Source: Planctomycetaceae bacterium (GTDB taxonomy: Bacteria; Planctomycetota; Planctomycetia; Planctomycetales; Planctomycetaceae). From it: DNA of 64,000 nt. The notes below the pieces were generated by a model. The model saw nothing but the letters and a program-made list of their open reading frames with translations. It was not told where the DNA came from and made no database searches. The DNA lies in contig JAWKUA010000003.1 in assembly GCA_041398785.1 (NCBI GenBank), forward strand, positions 344,656 to 408,655. Direction: 5' to 3'. Positions 29,037 to 38,192 of this stretch are shown piece by piece; position 1 is the first letter of the stretch; the number at the start of each line of letters is the position of its first letter. A program made the translations under genes and the position numbers.

Positions 29037-29265
29037 TCGTGGTTGCTCCCGCTGCTTGTCGCGTATCAGAGTCGTCATCGTTTTTGAGCCCGGTGACACA
29101 TCGTGCAGAACTCGCGATGCCGGTCCGCAGAATACTCGAAATGAACGCGGACAACGATCGACACGAACCGGAGCCCGCTGACTTTCGCGCCGCGTCCCTT
29201 GCAGGGGGCAGCGAACGTCGACGATGATGGCCGCGTGATGTCCCCGTTTGCCCTGGAGCACTCTC

Positions 29266-30438
29266 ATGCACAACGCGATCACCAAAGCCGTCCGGCTGCT
29301 GCCAGTTGTCCTGGTCACGCTCAATTCCGTCGCTGCCGACGAGGCCTTTCCGGCTTTTGAAGCCAGGACAATCGACGCCAACATCGGCAATGTCTGCTAT
29401 GCCGTCACCATTGCCGATGTCGACAACGATGGCCTGCGAGACATCGTGGCCGTCAGTGAAAACCGAGTGCTGTGGTATCAGAACCCGTCGTGGGAAGCCC
29501 GCGTCATCATCGAAGACCAGACGCCCCGCGACAACGTCTGCATCGCGGCTCACGACATCGACGGTGACGGCCTGGTCGACTTTGCTCTGGGAGCCGGCTG
29601 GACGAAAATCGGCACGCTGCACTGGCTGAGCCGCGGAGAATCGCTCGACGAAAAATGGACCGTGCATTCCATCGGCGAAGAATTGTGGCTGCATCGCATG
29701 AGATGGGCGGATGTGCTGAACACGGGAACTCCGCAGTTGGTGATCTCCCCGCTGAATGCTTCGGCCGGCCCGGGAGTTCGCCTGACCGCTTTCGAAATCC
29801 CGGCTGATCCCGTGAACGATCGCTGGCCGTCGACCGTGCTGGACAACACGATGAACCGCATGCACAACCACTGGCACGTCGACTTCGACGGCGACGAAGT
29901 GATCGACACTCTGACCGCCAGTCAGGAAGGAGTCTATCTGATTCGCCGCAATGCCGACGGCTGGAGTCGCACCGGCCTGGGCAAGGGCACGGAACCTGAC
30001 GATCCGCCTCAGCGCGGAGCCGGTGAAGTGAAGATCGGACAGATCAAGGACGGCCCGCGATTCGTCACGTCCGTCGAACCGATGCATGGTCATCTGGTGT
30101 CCGTCTACCTGCCTCCCGCCGACGACACCGGACAACTGCAGCGCAACGTGATCGACGGCGGCTTCGTGCGAGGCCACGCGTTATGGACGGCCGATATCGA
30201 CGGTGACGGCAGTGACGAAATCGTCTTCGGCCACAGCGACACACCGGATACGTTCGGAGTTATCATCTACGACGTCACGGACGCCAGCGGACAGAAATGG
30301 CAGAAACACGTGATCGATTCCGGCGGCATCGCGACCGAAGACCTGATCGTGGAAGACCTGACCGGCGACGGCTTTCCCGACATCGTCGCCGGCGGCCGAG
30401 CGACTCACAACGTCAAGCTTTACGTGCAGCGAAGGTAA
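29266..30438 (+). CDS. FG-GAP/VCBS repeat secreted protein
   Basis: Started at ATG 29266 (MHNAITKAVRLLPVVLVTL), giving 390 residues; the TTG 18 bp earlier is a poor start. Residues 1-21 form a signal peptide. Repeats with calcium-binding DxDxDG loops recur: IADVDNDGLRDIVAVSE, AAHDIDGDGLVDFALGAG, VDFDGDEVIDTLTA, TADIDGDGSDEIVFG, EDLTGDGFPDIVAGG. They predict a beta-propeller outside the cell. Unlike the other FG-GAP protein at 52-53 kb, it has no in-frame TGA. Function is unknown; propellers of this kind usually bind ligands or substrates. Confidence 0.88.
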   Translation: MHNAITKAVRLLPVVLVTLNSVAADEAFPAFEARTIDANIGNVCYAVTIADVDNDGLRDIVAVSENRVLWYQNPSWEARVIIEDQTPRDNVCIAAHDIDGDGLVDFALGAGWTKIGTLHWLSRGESLDEKWTVHSIGEELWLHRMRWADVLNTGTPQLVISPLNASAGPGVRLTAFEIPADPVNDRWPSTVLDNTMNRMHNHWHVDFDGDEVIDTLTASQEGVYLIRRNADGWSRTGLGKGTEPDDPPQRGAGEVKIGQIKDGPRFVTSVEPMHGHLVSVYLPPADDTGQLQRNVIDGGFVRGHALWTADIDGDGSDEIVFGHSDTPDTFGVIIYDVTDASGQKWQKHVIDSGGIATEDLIVEDLTGDGFPDIVAGGRATHNVKLYVQRR

Positions 30439-31221
30439 AACTCGGGCTGCCTGCATGGCAGACCTTGACGTAACGAGCGGCATCGAAACAGGCCGGCGCT
30501 TCGGCGCACGATGTGACCGCGAAACCCTGTGAAGTTCGTGAGCCGGATTCAACCAGGGATGATTTGCGACTGTCCTGCCCGGCTTTTCATGGACGAGCAT
30601 CCCGTTGCAACGTCCATACTGAAAAAAGAGTAAGAGATTGAAAGAAATCTCAGACAATTCGAAGTAGTGACTTTGTCTCCATCATCGGCCGCCGGTCCCG
30701 TGATCAGATCGTGGCATGTCTGAAAGCCGTAGAAGCTTTGCCTTCTAATTGTCATCCTTAGCTGGTTGACGTGGTCGTTTCCGGATCCTGTTCTCGATTC
30801 GGGCCGATCGCGGGATTTTCCGGGGCCGGGGAGACCGCTCGTCGGTGCATTGGCGGGGATGGTGGTTTTTGCAGTCGTCATGTTGCCGCATCCCAGCCGT
30901 CGGCGAATTTTGGTTCTTATGGCAGTCATCAGCGTGGCATGGTACGTTTCTGTCGCGTTCCGGAATTCGGCCTCCGGCTGGCAGTCCCGATGAATAGAGT
31001 TCATCCACATTGCGGTCCAGTTGCCGCTCGGGCTCGTCCTGGTAACGCTTTTTGGTTGGCGGAAGATTCCGAACTCAAAGCAGCACCCCGCTGACAACTC
31101 ACATCCTCCCTCCGGTGCCGCAAACACGTCGTGAAGCGACCCGGTCGCAACTATCTCGCCTCGGGATAGCCCCTGACCACTTTGAATACAGGCCAAAAGG
31201 CGATTCAGGACGGGTTCCGCG
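30439..31221. other. Long intergenic region
   Basis: This 783-bp stretch carries no confidently recognised gene. One short plus-strand frame (30766-30993) with two hydrophobic segments is listed separately at low confidence. A long minus-strand frame crossing 30549-31415 overlaps the start of a clear gene and lacks family-like sequence, so I do not accept it. Confidence 0.4.
30766..30993 (+). CDS. Possible small two-helix membrane protein
   Basis: This 75-codon frame reads from a TTG. Two hydrophobic stretches, LVGALAGMVVFAVVMLP and ILVLMAVISVAWYVSVAF, are separated by a basic PHPSRRR turn, as in a small hairpin membrane protein. There is no convincing ribosome site, and the opening ~25 residues look like untranslated DNA. 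It may be a real small gene with a later start, a remnant of a larger membrane protein, or chance. Confidence 0.25.
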   Translation: MTWSFPDPVLDSGRSRDFPGPGRPLVGALAGMVVFAVVMLPHPSRRRILVLMAVISVAWYVSVAFRNSASGWQSR

Positions 31222-33240
31222 ATGACATTGCAGAAACTGATGATGTGCGGCATGAAAAGTGACACGGGAACTGCACTTGCACTGATCTGGTTGATATTTG
31301 TTTCATCGACCGCGTTGGCACTCGACGAAAAGACGGACGACACCGCCCTCCCATTTGAGTGGTACATTCCGGGGATCGTCGAGGATGAAGAGGGAACTCG
31401 TGTCGCCGGAGCCATCGTCGAAACGCTGCCGGCGCGGGAGCATGCTCAGTCGGCCGTGACGGACAGCAACGGCCGCTTCGTGTTCAACTTTCGTTCCGCG
31501 AGCCAGTACGGATCGCCCATGGTCGTTCGCAGCAGTGACGGCAGCCGGAAAAGCTTCGTGCCGCAGCCAGACCACTGGACTCGCAAGCTGACACGCGTTG
31601 TTCTGAAACCCGTGCGCCGGGTGTCCGTTGTTGTCGTCGACGATTCCGGCAACGTGCAGCCCGGTGCGACAATTGGTGTGGTTGCGGATATGCGGCTGCT
31701 GGACTCGGCAACGGCCGGCGATGACGGCCGGGCCGGCTTTGATCTGCCCGCCGACGCGCAAATCGACTGGGTCTTCGCCAGGCTCGCCGGCAAGGGCTTT
31801 GACTACTACGAAAATTACGACGCGTTTCCCACGCAGGAACGACTGACGCCGCCGGAGGAAATCACGCTGACTCTGAACGGCAGCCAGTCTGCCGATGTCA
31901 TCGTCGTTGATTCCAAAAAGCAGCCGGTATCGGGAGTTCGTGTTACGCCGTGGATCATTCAGAAGACGGGAAAGTTGTCATACATCAATCTCAGCGGCAT
32001 GCCGGACGTGGCCATTTCCGATGACTCCGGGATCGCCGCCGTACCGTGGCTTCCAATCGACTTGGCGCGGAACGTGGCGTTTATTATCCATCATCCAAAG
32101 TATCACTGTCCGCAGCCGCCGTACTTTGAAAGTGAAGCATCCGACCTGACGGCTCACGTCCTGCGCGTCGCGACGATTCGCGGCATGGTGACTCGAACCG
32201 ACGGCACGCCGGTCGCGGGAGTTCATCTGCAGGGAGAAGGCCGAGGAAACACGAACAGATATTTTCGCGGCCACACGATGACTCGGAAGGACGGGACGTA
32301 TGAAATCGACGTGTACCCCGACCAGTCCACGATCATCGCCGTCACGGACAATGCCCACGCGGCCGAAAGTCGCATGGACATTCTGCTAAAGGAAGGTGAA
32401 TCGCTGGACGACGCGGACTTCGTCGTCAGTGAGGGAACTCTGATTCACGGCACGATCACGCTCGGCAAAGACCGCGAACCGGTTGTCGGCGATAACGCCA
32501 CGCTGCTGCAGTCGTCCGGCGGAACGGATCTGGTTCGCTGGAGTTTCACCGACGAAAAGGGCCGCTATCGCTTTCGTGTCGGCCCCGGCAATTACACGCT
32601 GCGACTGCCGAATTCCGAGTCCCGGCCGGAGATCGCTGTGCGCGTCACGAATGAAGCGGAAATCGTGCATGACGGTCATTCGGATCGAAAAGACCGCGTG
32701 ACTCTGACCGGTGCGGCTGTCGGTGAAGACGGTGAGCCTCTGGCTGGCTGCGAGGTCCACGGCGAATCGATCGCCGCACTCGGACACGCGGGTTTCCGCA
32801 CGAAGACCGGTGCCGATGGTCGATTCAGCACAGAACGCTGGTCGGACAGAATGGTCGTGTATGCGCTGCACAGCGAAAAAGGCCTGGCTGGCTTCGTAAG
32901 GATCACAGAAGACACGGCCGACGTGACACTGACGCTGGTTCCCGCGGGAAGTGCCACCGGGCGAATCGTGGACGATCAGGGCAAGCCCGTCGCTGCCGCG
33001 CGAGTCGTGCTGAACGTCGAAGTCGATCTTCCCGAAGCAGGCAACGGCATCTCACTGACAACGTTGTCCGACGAAAACGGCAACTACTCATTCGACGGAA
33101 TCGCGCTGGGATCGAGCTGCAGCATCTATGTCTATCGAAACAACGAACAGACTGCGGGACCGTCCTTCAACGTGAAGAATGCCGAAGCCATCGTGCTGGA
33201 TGATGTCGTCGCGAATGAAGCTGCGAAAACGCACGAATGA
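31222..33240 (+). CDS. Secreted carboxypeptidase-regulatory-like repeat protein
   Basis: A 672-residue protein with a signal peptide at residues ~10-34 (TALALIWLIFVSSTALA). The rest is repeated Ig-like/transthyretin-like beta modules with the pattern 'V.D..G.PVAGA.V....TDSNGRFVF': EDEEGTRVAGAIVET, VDDSGNVQPGATIGV, TRTDGTPVAGVHLQGEG, GEDGEPLAGCEVHGE, and DDQGKPVAAARVVLN, each followed by a T/S-D-x-x-G-x-Y/F stretch. This is the carboxypeptidase regulatory-like (CarboxypepD_reg) fold. About six modules are visible and no enzyme domain. It is probably a surface or periplasmic binding or structural protein. Confidence 0.85.
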   Translation: MTLQKLMMCGMKSDTGTALALIWLIFVSSTALALDEKTDDTALPFEWYIPGIVEDEEGTRVAGAIVETLPAREHAQSAVTDSNGRFVFNFRSASQYGSPMVVRSSDGSRKSFVPQPDHWTRKLTRVVLKPVRRVSVVVVDDSGNVQPGATIGVVADMRLLDSATAGDDGRAGFDLPADAQIDWVFARLAGKGFDYYENYDAFPTQERLTPPEEITLTLNGSQSADVIVVDSKKQPVSGVRVTPWIIQKTGKLSYINLSGMPDVAISDDSGIAAVPWLPIDLARNVAFIIHHPKYHCPQPPYFESEASDLTAHVLRVATIRGMVTRTDGTPVAGVHLQGEGRGNTNRYFRGHTMTRKDGTYEIDVYPDQSTIIAVTDNAHAAESRMDILLKEGESLDDADFVVSEGTLIHGTITLGKDREPVVGDNATLLQSSGGTDLVRWSFTDEKGRYRFRVGPGNYTLRLPNSESRPEIAVRVTNEAEIVHDGHSDRKDRVTLTGAAVGEDGEPLAGCEVHGESIAALGHAGFRTKTGADGRFSTERWSDRMVVYALHSEKGLAGFVRITEDTADVTLTLVPAGSATGRIVDDQGKPVAAARVVLNVEVDLPEAGNGISLTTLSDENGNYSFDGIALGSSCSIYVYRNNEQTAGPSFNVKNAEAIVLDDVVANEAAKTHE

Positions 33241-33323
33241 ACTCGCAGGCGTGGTCGGGGCGTCCCGTGCGCCTCGCGCGGAAGCTGGTCACACGTGCGA
33301 ACATGCGGCGGCCGGAGCAACGT

Positions 33324-35162
33324 CTATTCCAGAATCGCTCCTGTGGCGACAAACTGATCTCGCTGATGCTGATCGCAGCGGGCTCCGCGCAGGTCGACTC
33401 GAAAAAAGTCGACGCCCTCGATGTCGGCACCGCGCAGATTACAACCACTCAGGTTCGCGACGCGGATGTCTTCCGGCCGGCGGTAGAGGTGGTCGTCGTT
33501 GTCAGATGTGTAGAAGCCCGTGCGAGTCCCTTCGCTGGCGATATCGCTGTGAACCAGCCCGCTGCGAGACGATCCCATGTGAAACGTGCAGCCGCGCAGG
33601 TCTGCGTTGCGCAGGTCGGCACCAGGCCAGTCGATTTCCGCCAAATACGCTCCGGTCAGATCTGCCCTGCCGAAGTCAGCACGGGGAAACGACGAGCCTG
33701 TCATCGCGGCATGACACAGCCGGCAGCCGGCGAACCTCGCATCGGCGATCCGCAGGCCCTCCAGACAACTGTGACTAAGAACAGCGCCTTCAAAGTTCGC
33801 GCCGTCAATCCGGGCATCAGAGAGGTTGATCGATACCAGCGTTGCGTCAGACAAATCGGCATTCGATAAGTCAGTGAACTGCAGAGTCGCTGCTGTCAGA
33901 TTCGCACCGCTCAGATTGGCGTCGCGAAAAATGGCTTCCGTCAAGTCCGCCCGCCGCAGGTCGGAGTGCGAAAACCTGGCTGTGGCAGCGTTAGCCTTTC
34001 GCAGCTTCGCGAGCTCAAACTTGCCCAGCGAAGCGTTGGTGCCGCGAAGATCACAGTTGCGGAAATCCGCCGTCGCGGCCTGAATTCGCACCAGCAGTGC
34101 ATTGCGAAGTGAAGCACCTTCGAACTGAGTTCCCACGCAGGTCGCGGCATTCAGCCGGGCATTCTTCATTTGTGCGCCGTGAAGGTCGGCAGCATCGAGT
34201 GAATATCGACGCAGGTCGATTGCGTTCCAGTCCGCCCGCGGAAGCAGAGCACCGGACAAATCAAGACGCGGACTGCCTGGCCGCCAGGTCGGATCGCACT
34301 GAAACAACAGCGACGCCAGCACCGAGTGACGCGACGAATACTTTCGAGAATTCAACGCCTTCGCGAGGAAACTGACGCCGTCGGGTTCCATCAAACGTGC
34401 GGTGAGTTCGATCAGCTCATTGAAGTTCTGCAGATTGGTCCCCGCTGGAATCCCGGAGACGCAACTGTTGTTCAAACCTGCCGCGATCTGCATGGCGCAC
34501 GCAACGACGCGGGCTGCAGCGTGGCGAAACAGGCGGGCGAGTTCATCCGGCACATTTCGCGCATACTTTTTATATGAAGACAATGCGTCAACGCCGACCA
34601 GTACATTGGGCGGTGGCAGCTTTGTGATATCCGAATCCGTCAGGCGGTAGATCTCCGCCCGCAGTGCTTCTGCGATCGTGGTGATGCCGGAGTTCTCAGC
34701 CATGCGGTCGATCACTCGAGTGCTCAGCTCCGCGGAGCCATCAAGCAGTGATCGGTCTTTCGCGGCCAGCAGACGCGCGATGATCGACTGATGTTGCTGC
34801 GGATGAACGGCCAGAGCGTATTCAATGAACTCGTCGATGCCCCACGGCGCGAGTTCAAAGCGAGCGATGCGATTCGTCAGCGGCGGCGCGTGCAGATTGA
34901 CTTCGACGATGATCCTGCGCTGGACGCCGGACGTTTCACTGAGTTCGCTGCGATCCATCAGGCCCACGTCGCGTTCGGCCGACAGCACAGCCAGCAGATG
35001 CAGCACGGCGGACGTCTTGCCGGATCCGGCTGGTCCGGTGATTTCGATGATTCCGGACGAACAATGCTGAAATGCGTCTCGGACAGTTTCCTCCAGCACA
35101 AGCGAATCGCCGGTCCCTTTCGAGACGAAGCGAGGTCGTACGGAGGCGAGCGACGGCTGCAT
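33324..35162 (-). CDS. P-loop ATPase fused to pentapeptide repeats
   Basis: This 612-residue protein has an N-terminal P-loop, ITGPAGSGKTSAVLHLL, about residues 38-54. RRIIVEVNLHAPPLTNRIARFELAPWGIDEFIEYAL lies just after it and looks like the rest of a small STAND- or AAA-like domain. Residues ~150-290 are helical and may be a linker. From ~300 to the end a long run of pentapeptide repeats (A(D/N)Lxx pattern) builds a right-handed quadrilateral beta-helix, e.g. LRRADLTEAIFRDANLSGANL and DLSNADLSDATLVSINLSDA. ATPase plus repeat suggests a signalling or defence-like sensor, but no effector domain is seen. It lies divergently from the selenoprotein peroxiredoxin. Confidence 0.82.
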   Translation of the reverse strand: MQPSLASVRPRFVSKGTGDSLVLEETVRDAFQHCSSGIIEITGPAGSGKTSAVLHLLAVLSAERDVGLMDRSELSETSGVQRRIIVEVNLHAPPLTNRIARFELAPWGIDEFIEYALAVHPQQHQSIIARLLAAKDRSLLDGSAELSTRVIDRMAENSGITTIAEALRAEIYRLTDSDITKLPPPNVLVGVDALSSYKKYARNVPDELARLFRHAAARVVACAMQIAAGLNNSCVSGIPAGTNLQNFNELIELTARLMEPDGVSFLAKALNSRKYSSRHSVLASLLFQCDPTWRPGSPRLDLSGALLPRADWNAIDLRRYSLDAADLHGAQMKNARLNAATCVGTQFEGASLRNALLVRIQAATADFRNCDLRGTNASLGKFELAKLRKANAATARFSHSDLRRADLTEAIFRDANLSGANLTAATLQFTDLSNADLSDATLVSINLSDARIDGANFEGAVLSHSCLEGLRIADARFAGCRLCHAAMTGSSFPRADFGRADLTGAYLAEIDWPGADLRNADLRGCTFHMGSSRSGLVHSDIASEGTRTGFYTSDNDDHLYRRPEDIRVANLSGCNLRGADIEGVDFFRVDLRGARCDQHQRDQFVATGAILE

Positions 35163-35310
35163 GGTTCACGCCGAATGGACAGAGACGTGACGGGGACACC
35201 GGTGCAGATTCTACACATCGGTAGCGGCGGATCCCACATTTCGGCAACAATATCGCCGTCACACTCGCGCAGCCGCGTTCGGCTGTTTCCTTCACGCAGG
35301 AGAAGTTTCC

Positions 35311-35853
35311 ATGAAGCACAGTTTTGCCATTGCGTTTGCCGGCCTGGTGCTGGCGTCAGGAGTCAACATGTCCCAGGCTGAGGAATTGAAAGTCGGCGAC
35401 GCCGCGCCGGCGTTTGAACTGAAGGGCAGCGACGGGAAAACCTACAAGCTGTCCGACTTCAAGGGAAAGAAGGCCGTCGTGGTGGCCTGGTATCCCAAAG
35501 CCTTTACCGGTGGCTGAACGAAGGAATGTCTGTCGCTCCGTGCGAGCGGCGAAGCCATCCGTGAATTCAACGTGGCCTACTTCACCGCGAGTTGTGACAG
35601 CGTGGAGAAGAACACGGAGTTTGCAAAGAGTCTGGATCTGGACTACGTGATTCTCAGCGATCCGGAAAAGAACGTTGCCAAAGCCTACGGAGTCGTCCAT
35701 GAAGGACGCGACGTGCCCGAACGCTGGACGTACATCATCGGTGAAGATGGCAACATCAAATTCATCGATAAGAAAGTCAAAGCCGACAGCCACGGCGAAG
35801 ACATCGTACAGCAACTGGAAGAATTGAAAATCGCAAAGAAGAAACCGGAATAG
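35311..35853 (+). CDS. Secreted peroxiredoxin read as a selenoprotein (in-frame TGA at 35515)
   Basis: The 181-codon frame starts at ATG 35311 with a signal peptide (MKHSFAIAFAGLVLASGVNMSQA). It continues as a clear AhpC/TSA-Bcp peroxiredoxin: VGDAAPAFELKGSDGKTYKLSDFKGKKAVVVAWYPKAFTGG, then TGA, then TKECLSLR in the same frame. Family members have Cys where this TGA falls (TPGCT.EC motif), the peroxidatic residue. The rest (FTASCDSVEKNTEFAKSLDLDY, VILSDPEKNVAKAYGV, WTYIIGEDGNIKFIDK) completes the fold without frameshift. Residue 69 is therefore best read as selenocysteine, with Cys73 in UTKEC. A SECIS-like hairpin follows. It would reduce peroxides outside the cytoplasm. Nonsense mutation is the alternative. 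Confidence 0.85.
35532..35550 (+). promoter_or_regulatory. Candidate bacterial SECIS hairpin of the peroxiredoxin mRNA
   Basis: GTCGCTC pairs with GAGCGGC (7 bp, one G-U) around the loop CGTGC. The loop starts 22 nt after the TGA at 35515-35517 and has GU at its second and third positions, as SelB-binding apical loops do. The hairpin lies inside the coding sequence, as in bacteria generally. It supports selenocysteine insertion rather than termination. Confidence 0.65.
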
Positions 35854-36143
35854 AGCAACTGCTGTCCTTAGGCAATGGGGCGAACTCTGACAGTTTCTGC
35901 CCCATTGCCATCGGCTTCCGGTCGTCCCGAACGCGCTCTTCCATCGCGAAAACATGCAAGTCGGGTTCCGTTGCCGCTGCATCGGCGGACTGCTGATCCA
36001 CCTGCGACTGCCCTCAAACGACGGACGCCGAACGGCGGACCGCTAACTCCCGTTGACGGTACATTGCAGTTCGAGGTATGAAACCGCCGATACATACCTT
36101 GAACCGAAAGGTATGACCCGTCGGACGGATTCAGGAAAGACGA

Positions 36144-36497
36144 ATGCGGCGATCCAATCCGGAGTTTCTGAATGGTGTGCCGGAACTGCTGGTACTGAAA
36201 CTTCTTAGCTGTCGAGCGATGTACGGATACGAAATTGTCGAAGCCATCCGGCGGGAGTCGGACCAGGTCTTCGAATTCGGCGAAGGCAGCATCTATCCGA
36301 TTCTGCACCGTCTGGAAGCGGAAAAACTGCTAACCAGCCGGACGGAAACCGTGAATCAGCGGCAGCGCGTGGTCTATCGCACCACGGCAGCGGGCAAGCG
36401 CCGACTGGGCGAAATCTCCCGACGCTGGAACACGGTGGCTGAGGCAATTCGCACGATGCTGGATGGAGACAGCAATGCAGAACCTGCCGTTCTTTGA
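36144..36497 (+). CDS. PadR-family transcriptional regulator
   Basis: 117 residues with the canonical PadR winged helix: PELLVLKLLSCRAMYGYEIVEAIRRES, then GEGSIYPILHRLEAEKLLTSR, RQRVVYRTTAAGKRRL and a C-terminal dimerisation helix. It likely represses its own operon, whose next gene encodes a membrane protein with a HAAS-like N-terminus, a common PadR pairing. The ligand is unknown. Confidence 0.93.
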   Translation: MRRSNPEFLNGVPELLVLKLLSCRAMYGYEIVEAIRRESDQVFEFGEGSIYPILHRLEAEKLLTSRTETVNQRQRVVYRTTAAGKRRLGEISRRWNTVAEAIRTMLDGDSNAEPAVL

Positions 36498-37218
36498 TGA
36501 CATCGAACTTCGGCTGCGGAAATGCCTGCCGGCTGCCTACGTCCGCCGCGTCATCGGTGAGTTGAAAGCTCATGTGGACGATGCAGCCGCTGACACCACC
36601 GATGGCCGACACGTCGCGTCGACTCACGATCCTTCAAATGTTCTGGGAAGTGTGGACGTGCTCGTGGAGGGAATCGTCACGGAATTCCGACGACAGCATC
36701 CTGCCGGCAGACACCCTTTGCTCGCGTTGTTGGCCGTTACGATGCTCGGCACACCGCTGCTGCTGACTCTGAGTGCGGTAGCCTGCATCTTTACAATTAC
36801 GGATCTGCTGCCGCTCCTGGGTGTGGAGTTCCTGAATCCAAGTCTGCCGTGGACAGCGGGCTATATCGTTTGCGGCGTTTGTTTTCGTTCGGCTGTGTTT
36901 CTTCCGTTCGTCGGAGCGGCCGTGCTGATGTGCCGCACCTGGGAACATTCGGGCCGCGGACGCTGGTGGCTTGGCACAGCGCTGAGCCTGCAAGTGCTGG
37001 TGGCCGCAGTCTCGGTCGGCCAGTTGAATCTGACAGGGGACCAACCGCGCGCGACGCTTCGTTTCGATGCCGACGCGTTTTCAGCGGCGCCCGACATGAA
37101 ACAATCACCGGGGCAGATCGCGGTGCCGCTGGTTGTTGCCGCCGCGGCTCTGTTGCGTCAGCGACGCGTGGCAAACAGATCAATCCTGCAGTTTTCTGCA
37201 TCAACCGAAGGTGGATGA
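36463..37218 (+). CDS. Membrane protein partner of PadR (HAAS/DUF1700-like N-terminus)
   Basis: The gene overlaps the padR-like gene by 35 bp, which indicates translational coupling; a start at 36475 (MQNLPFFDDIELRLRK) is also possible. Residues ~5-45 (DIELRLRKCLPAAYVRRVIGELKAHVDDAA) form the helical domain usual for PadR-linked membrane proteins. Four hydrophobic segments follow, roughly at residues 85-105, 120-145, 160-175 and 205-225. No enzymatic motif is visible. It may be a sensor of membrane state that works with the regulator. Function is unknown. Confidence 0.75.
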   Translation: METAMQNLPFFDDIELRLRKCLPAAYVRRVIGELKAHVDDAAADTTDGRHVASTHDPSNVLGSVDVLVEGIVTEFRRQHPAGRHPLLALLAVTMLGTPLLLTLSAVACIFTITDLLPLLGVEFLNPSLPWTAGYIVCGVCFRSAVFLPFVGAAVLMCRTWEHSGRGRWWLGTALSLQVLVAAVSVGQLNLTGDQPRATLRFDADAFSAAPDMKQSPGQIAVPLVVAAAALLRQRRVANRSILQFSASTEGG

Positions 37219-38192
37219 CCATGAGGGAATTCCGTTCAATCACTCGAAAAATCGTGGCGCTGCTGTCGCTGGTGACGATGTCGCTCACGGGCTGTGCTCA
37301 GTTTCATTCCGGTGGCATTCGGCAATCCGCGTGGCGAGCACAGTCGGCGGAAGTGACTCAGTCCACAGACTCCGTCACACCGGCTTCGTTCCGGCGGGAA
37401 TCGCCGGCGTGCGCGGAATTCGCCGGCTGCGACCCGCAGATCGAAGTCGGGCGACCGAATCGATTCATCGACGGAATCGGCTGGTTCTTTGGTATCCCGG
37501 AGAAGATCCTGCTCTGGGACAGCCGCGCCGAAAACCACTCCGTGTCACCGCAAACGATCCGGACCGTCGAACAGTATCTTGCGGACAACGGAATGCAGGA
37601 TGTGAAGATTCGCGTCAACCAGTATTCACCAGGCGCCGAATGGAAGCGGCTGACGCAGAACAAAGCCGTCAGTCCTCTGTGGCGATACACGTTTGGAGCG
37701 ATCTCGACGCTCGGTTACACACTTATTCCGGGGCGGCTGTTCGGCGGCGACAACTACAATCCGTATACGAACACGGTGTCGATCTACTCCGACATCCCAA
37801 CGGCTGCCGTCCATGAAACCGCCTATGCCGTCGACAATTCCCGGCACAAGTATCGCGGAACCTACGGATTTGCTCAGGGCATTTCCGGGATCAATATCTG
37901 GCACGAAACTCAAGCGGCGCATCTGGCATCGGACTGGCTGCGCGACAGCGACCAGCCGTTTCTGGTTGCGGAAAACAATCGCATCATGCCGCCGTTGTAT
38001 GGAATCCGCGTCGGCGGTTCGCTGGGAGAATTCGTGCCGCAGGTTCAACCTCTGGCCACCATCGGAGGCGCCGTTACCGGACACGCAGTCAGCTACTCGC
38101 GACGCACTTCCGGATCCGGTAACTCCTTTGTCGGCGGATCTGCCGACACCGGCATCAGACCAGCCGGCTACGTCAACACAAATCGTCAGTAG
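37215..38192 (+). CDS. Lipoprotein of unknown function
   Basis: The ATG at 37215 overlaps the previous stop as ATGA; ATG 37221 is an alternative. The 325-residue product has a leader ending in lipobox LTGC, so it is lipid-anchored. Family-like stretches include RFIDGIGWFFGIPEKILLWDSRAENH, QYLADNGMQDVKIRVNQYSPGAEWKRL, GYTLIPGRLFGGDNYNPYTNTVSIYSD, and AAVHETAYAVDNSR plus INIWHETQAAHLASDW. The two HE pairs recall planctomycete proteins with metalloprotease-like context, but no HExxH is present. Third gene of the padR operon. The tail is Ser/Gly-rich. Function unknown. Confidence 0.75.
   Translation: MTMREFRSITRKIVALLSLVTMSLTGCAQFHSGGIRQSAWRAQSAEVTQSTDSVTPASFRRESPACAEFAGCDPQIEVGRPNRFIDGIGWFFGIPEKILLWDSRAENHSVSPQTIRTVEQYLADNGMQDVKIRVNQYSPGAEWKRLTQNKAVSPLWRYTFGAISTLGYTLIPGRLFGGDNYNPYTNTVSIYSDIPTAAVHETAYAVDNSRHKYRGTYGFAQGISGINIWHETQAAHLASDWLRDSDQPFLVAENNRIMPPLYGIRVGGSLGEFVPQVQPLATIGGAVTGHAVSYSRRTSGSGNSFVGGSADTGIRPAGYVNTNRQ

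Noticed and set aside
28765..30177. 470-codon minus-strand frame
   Set aside because: It runs antisense to the FG-GAP gene and out of frame in the binding protein gene; no family is recognisable.
30549..31415. 288-codon minus-strand frame
   Set aside because: It overlaps the signal peptide of a clear gene on the plus strand and shows no domain-like sequence.
35515..35517. Peroxiredoxin as a pseudogene with nonsense codon
   Set aside because: Both halves are intact, the TGA falls on the peroxidatic Cys position, and two further genes in the window show the same pattern with SECIS-like hairpins, so Sec recoding is the better reading.
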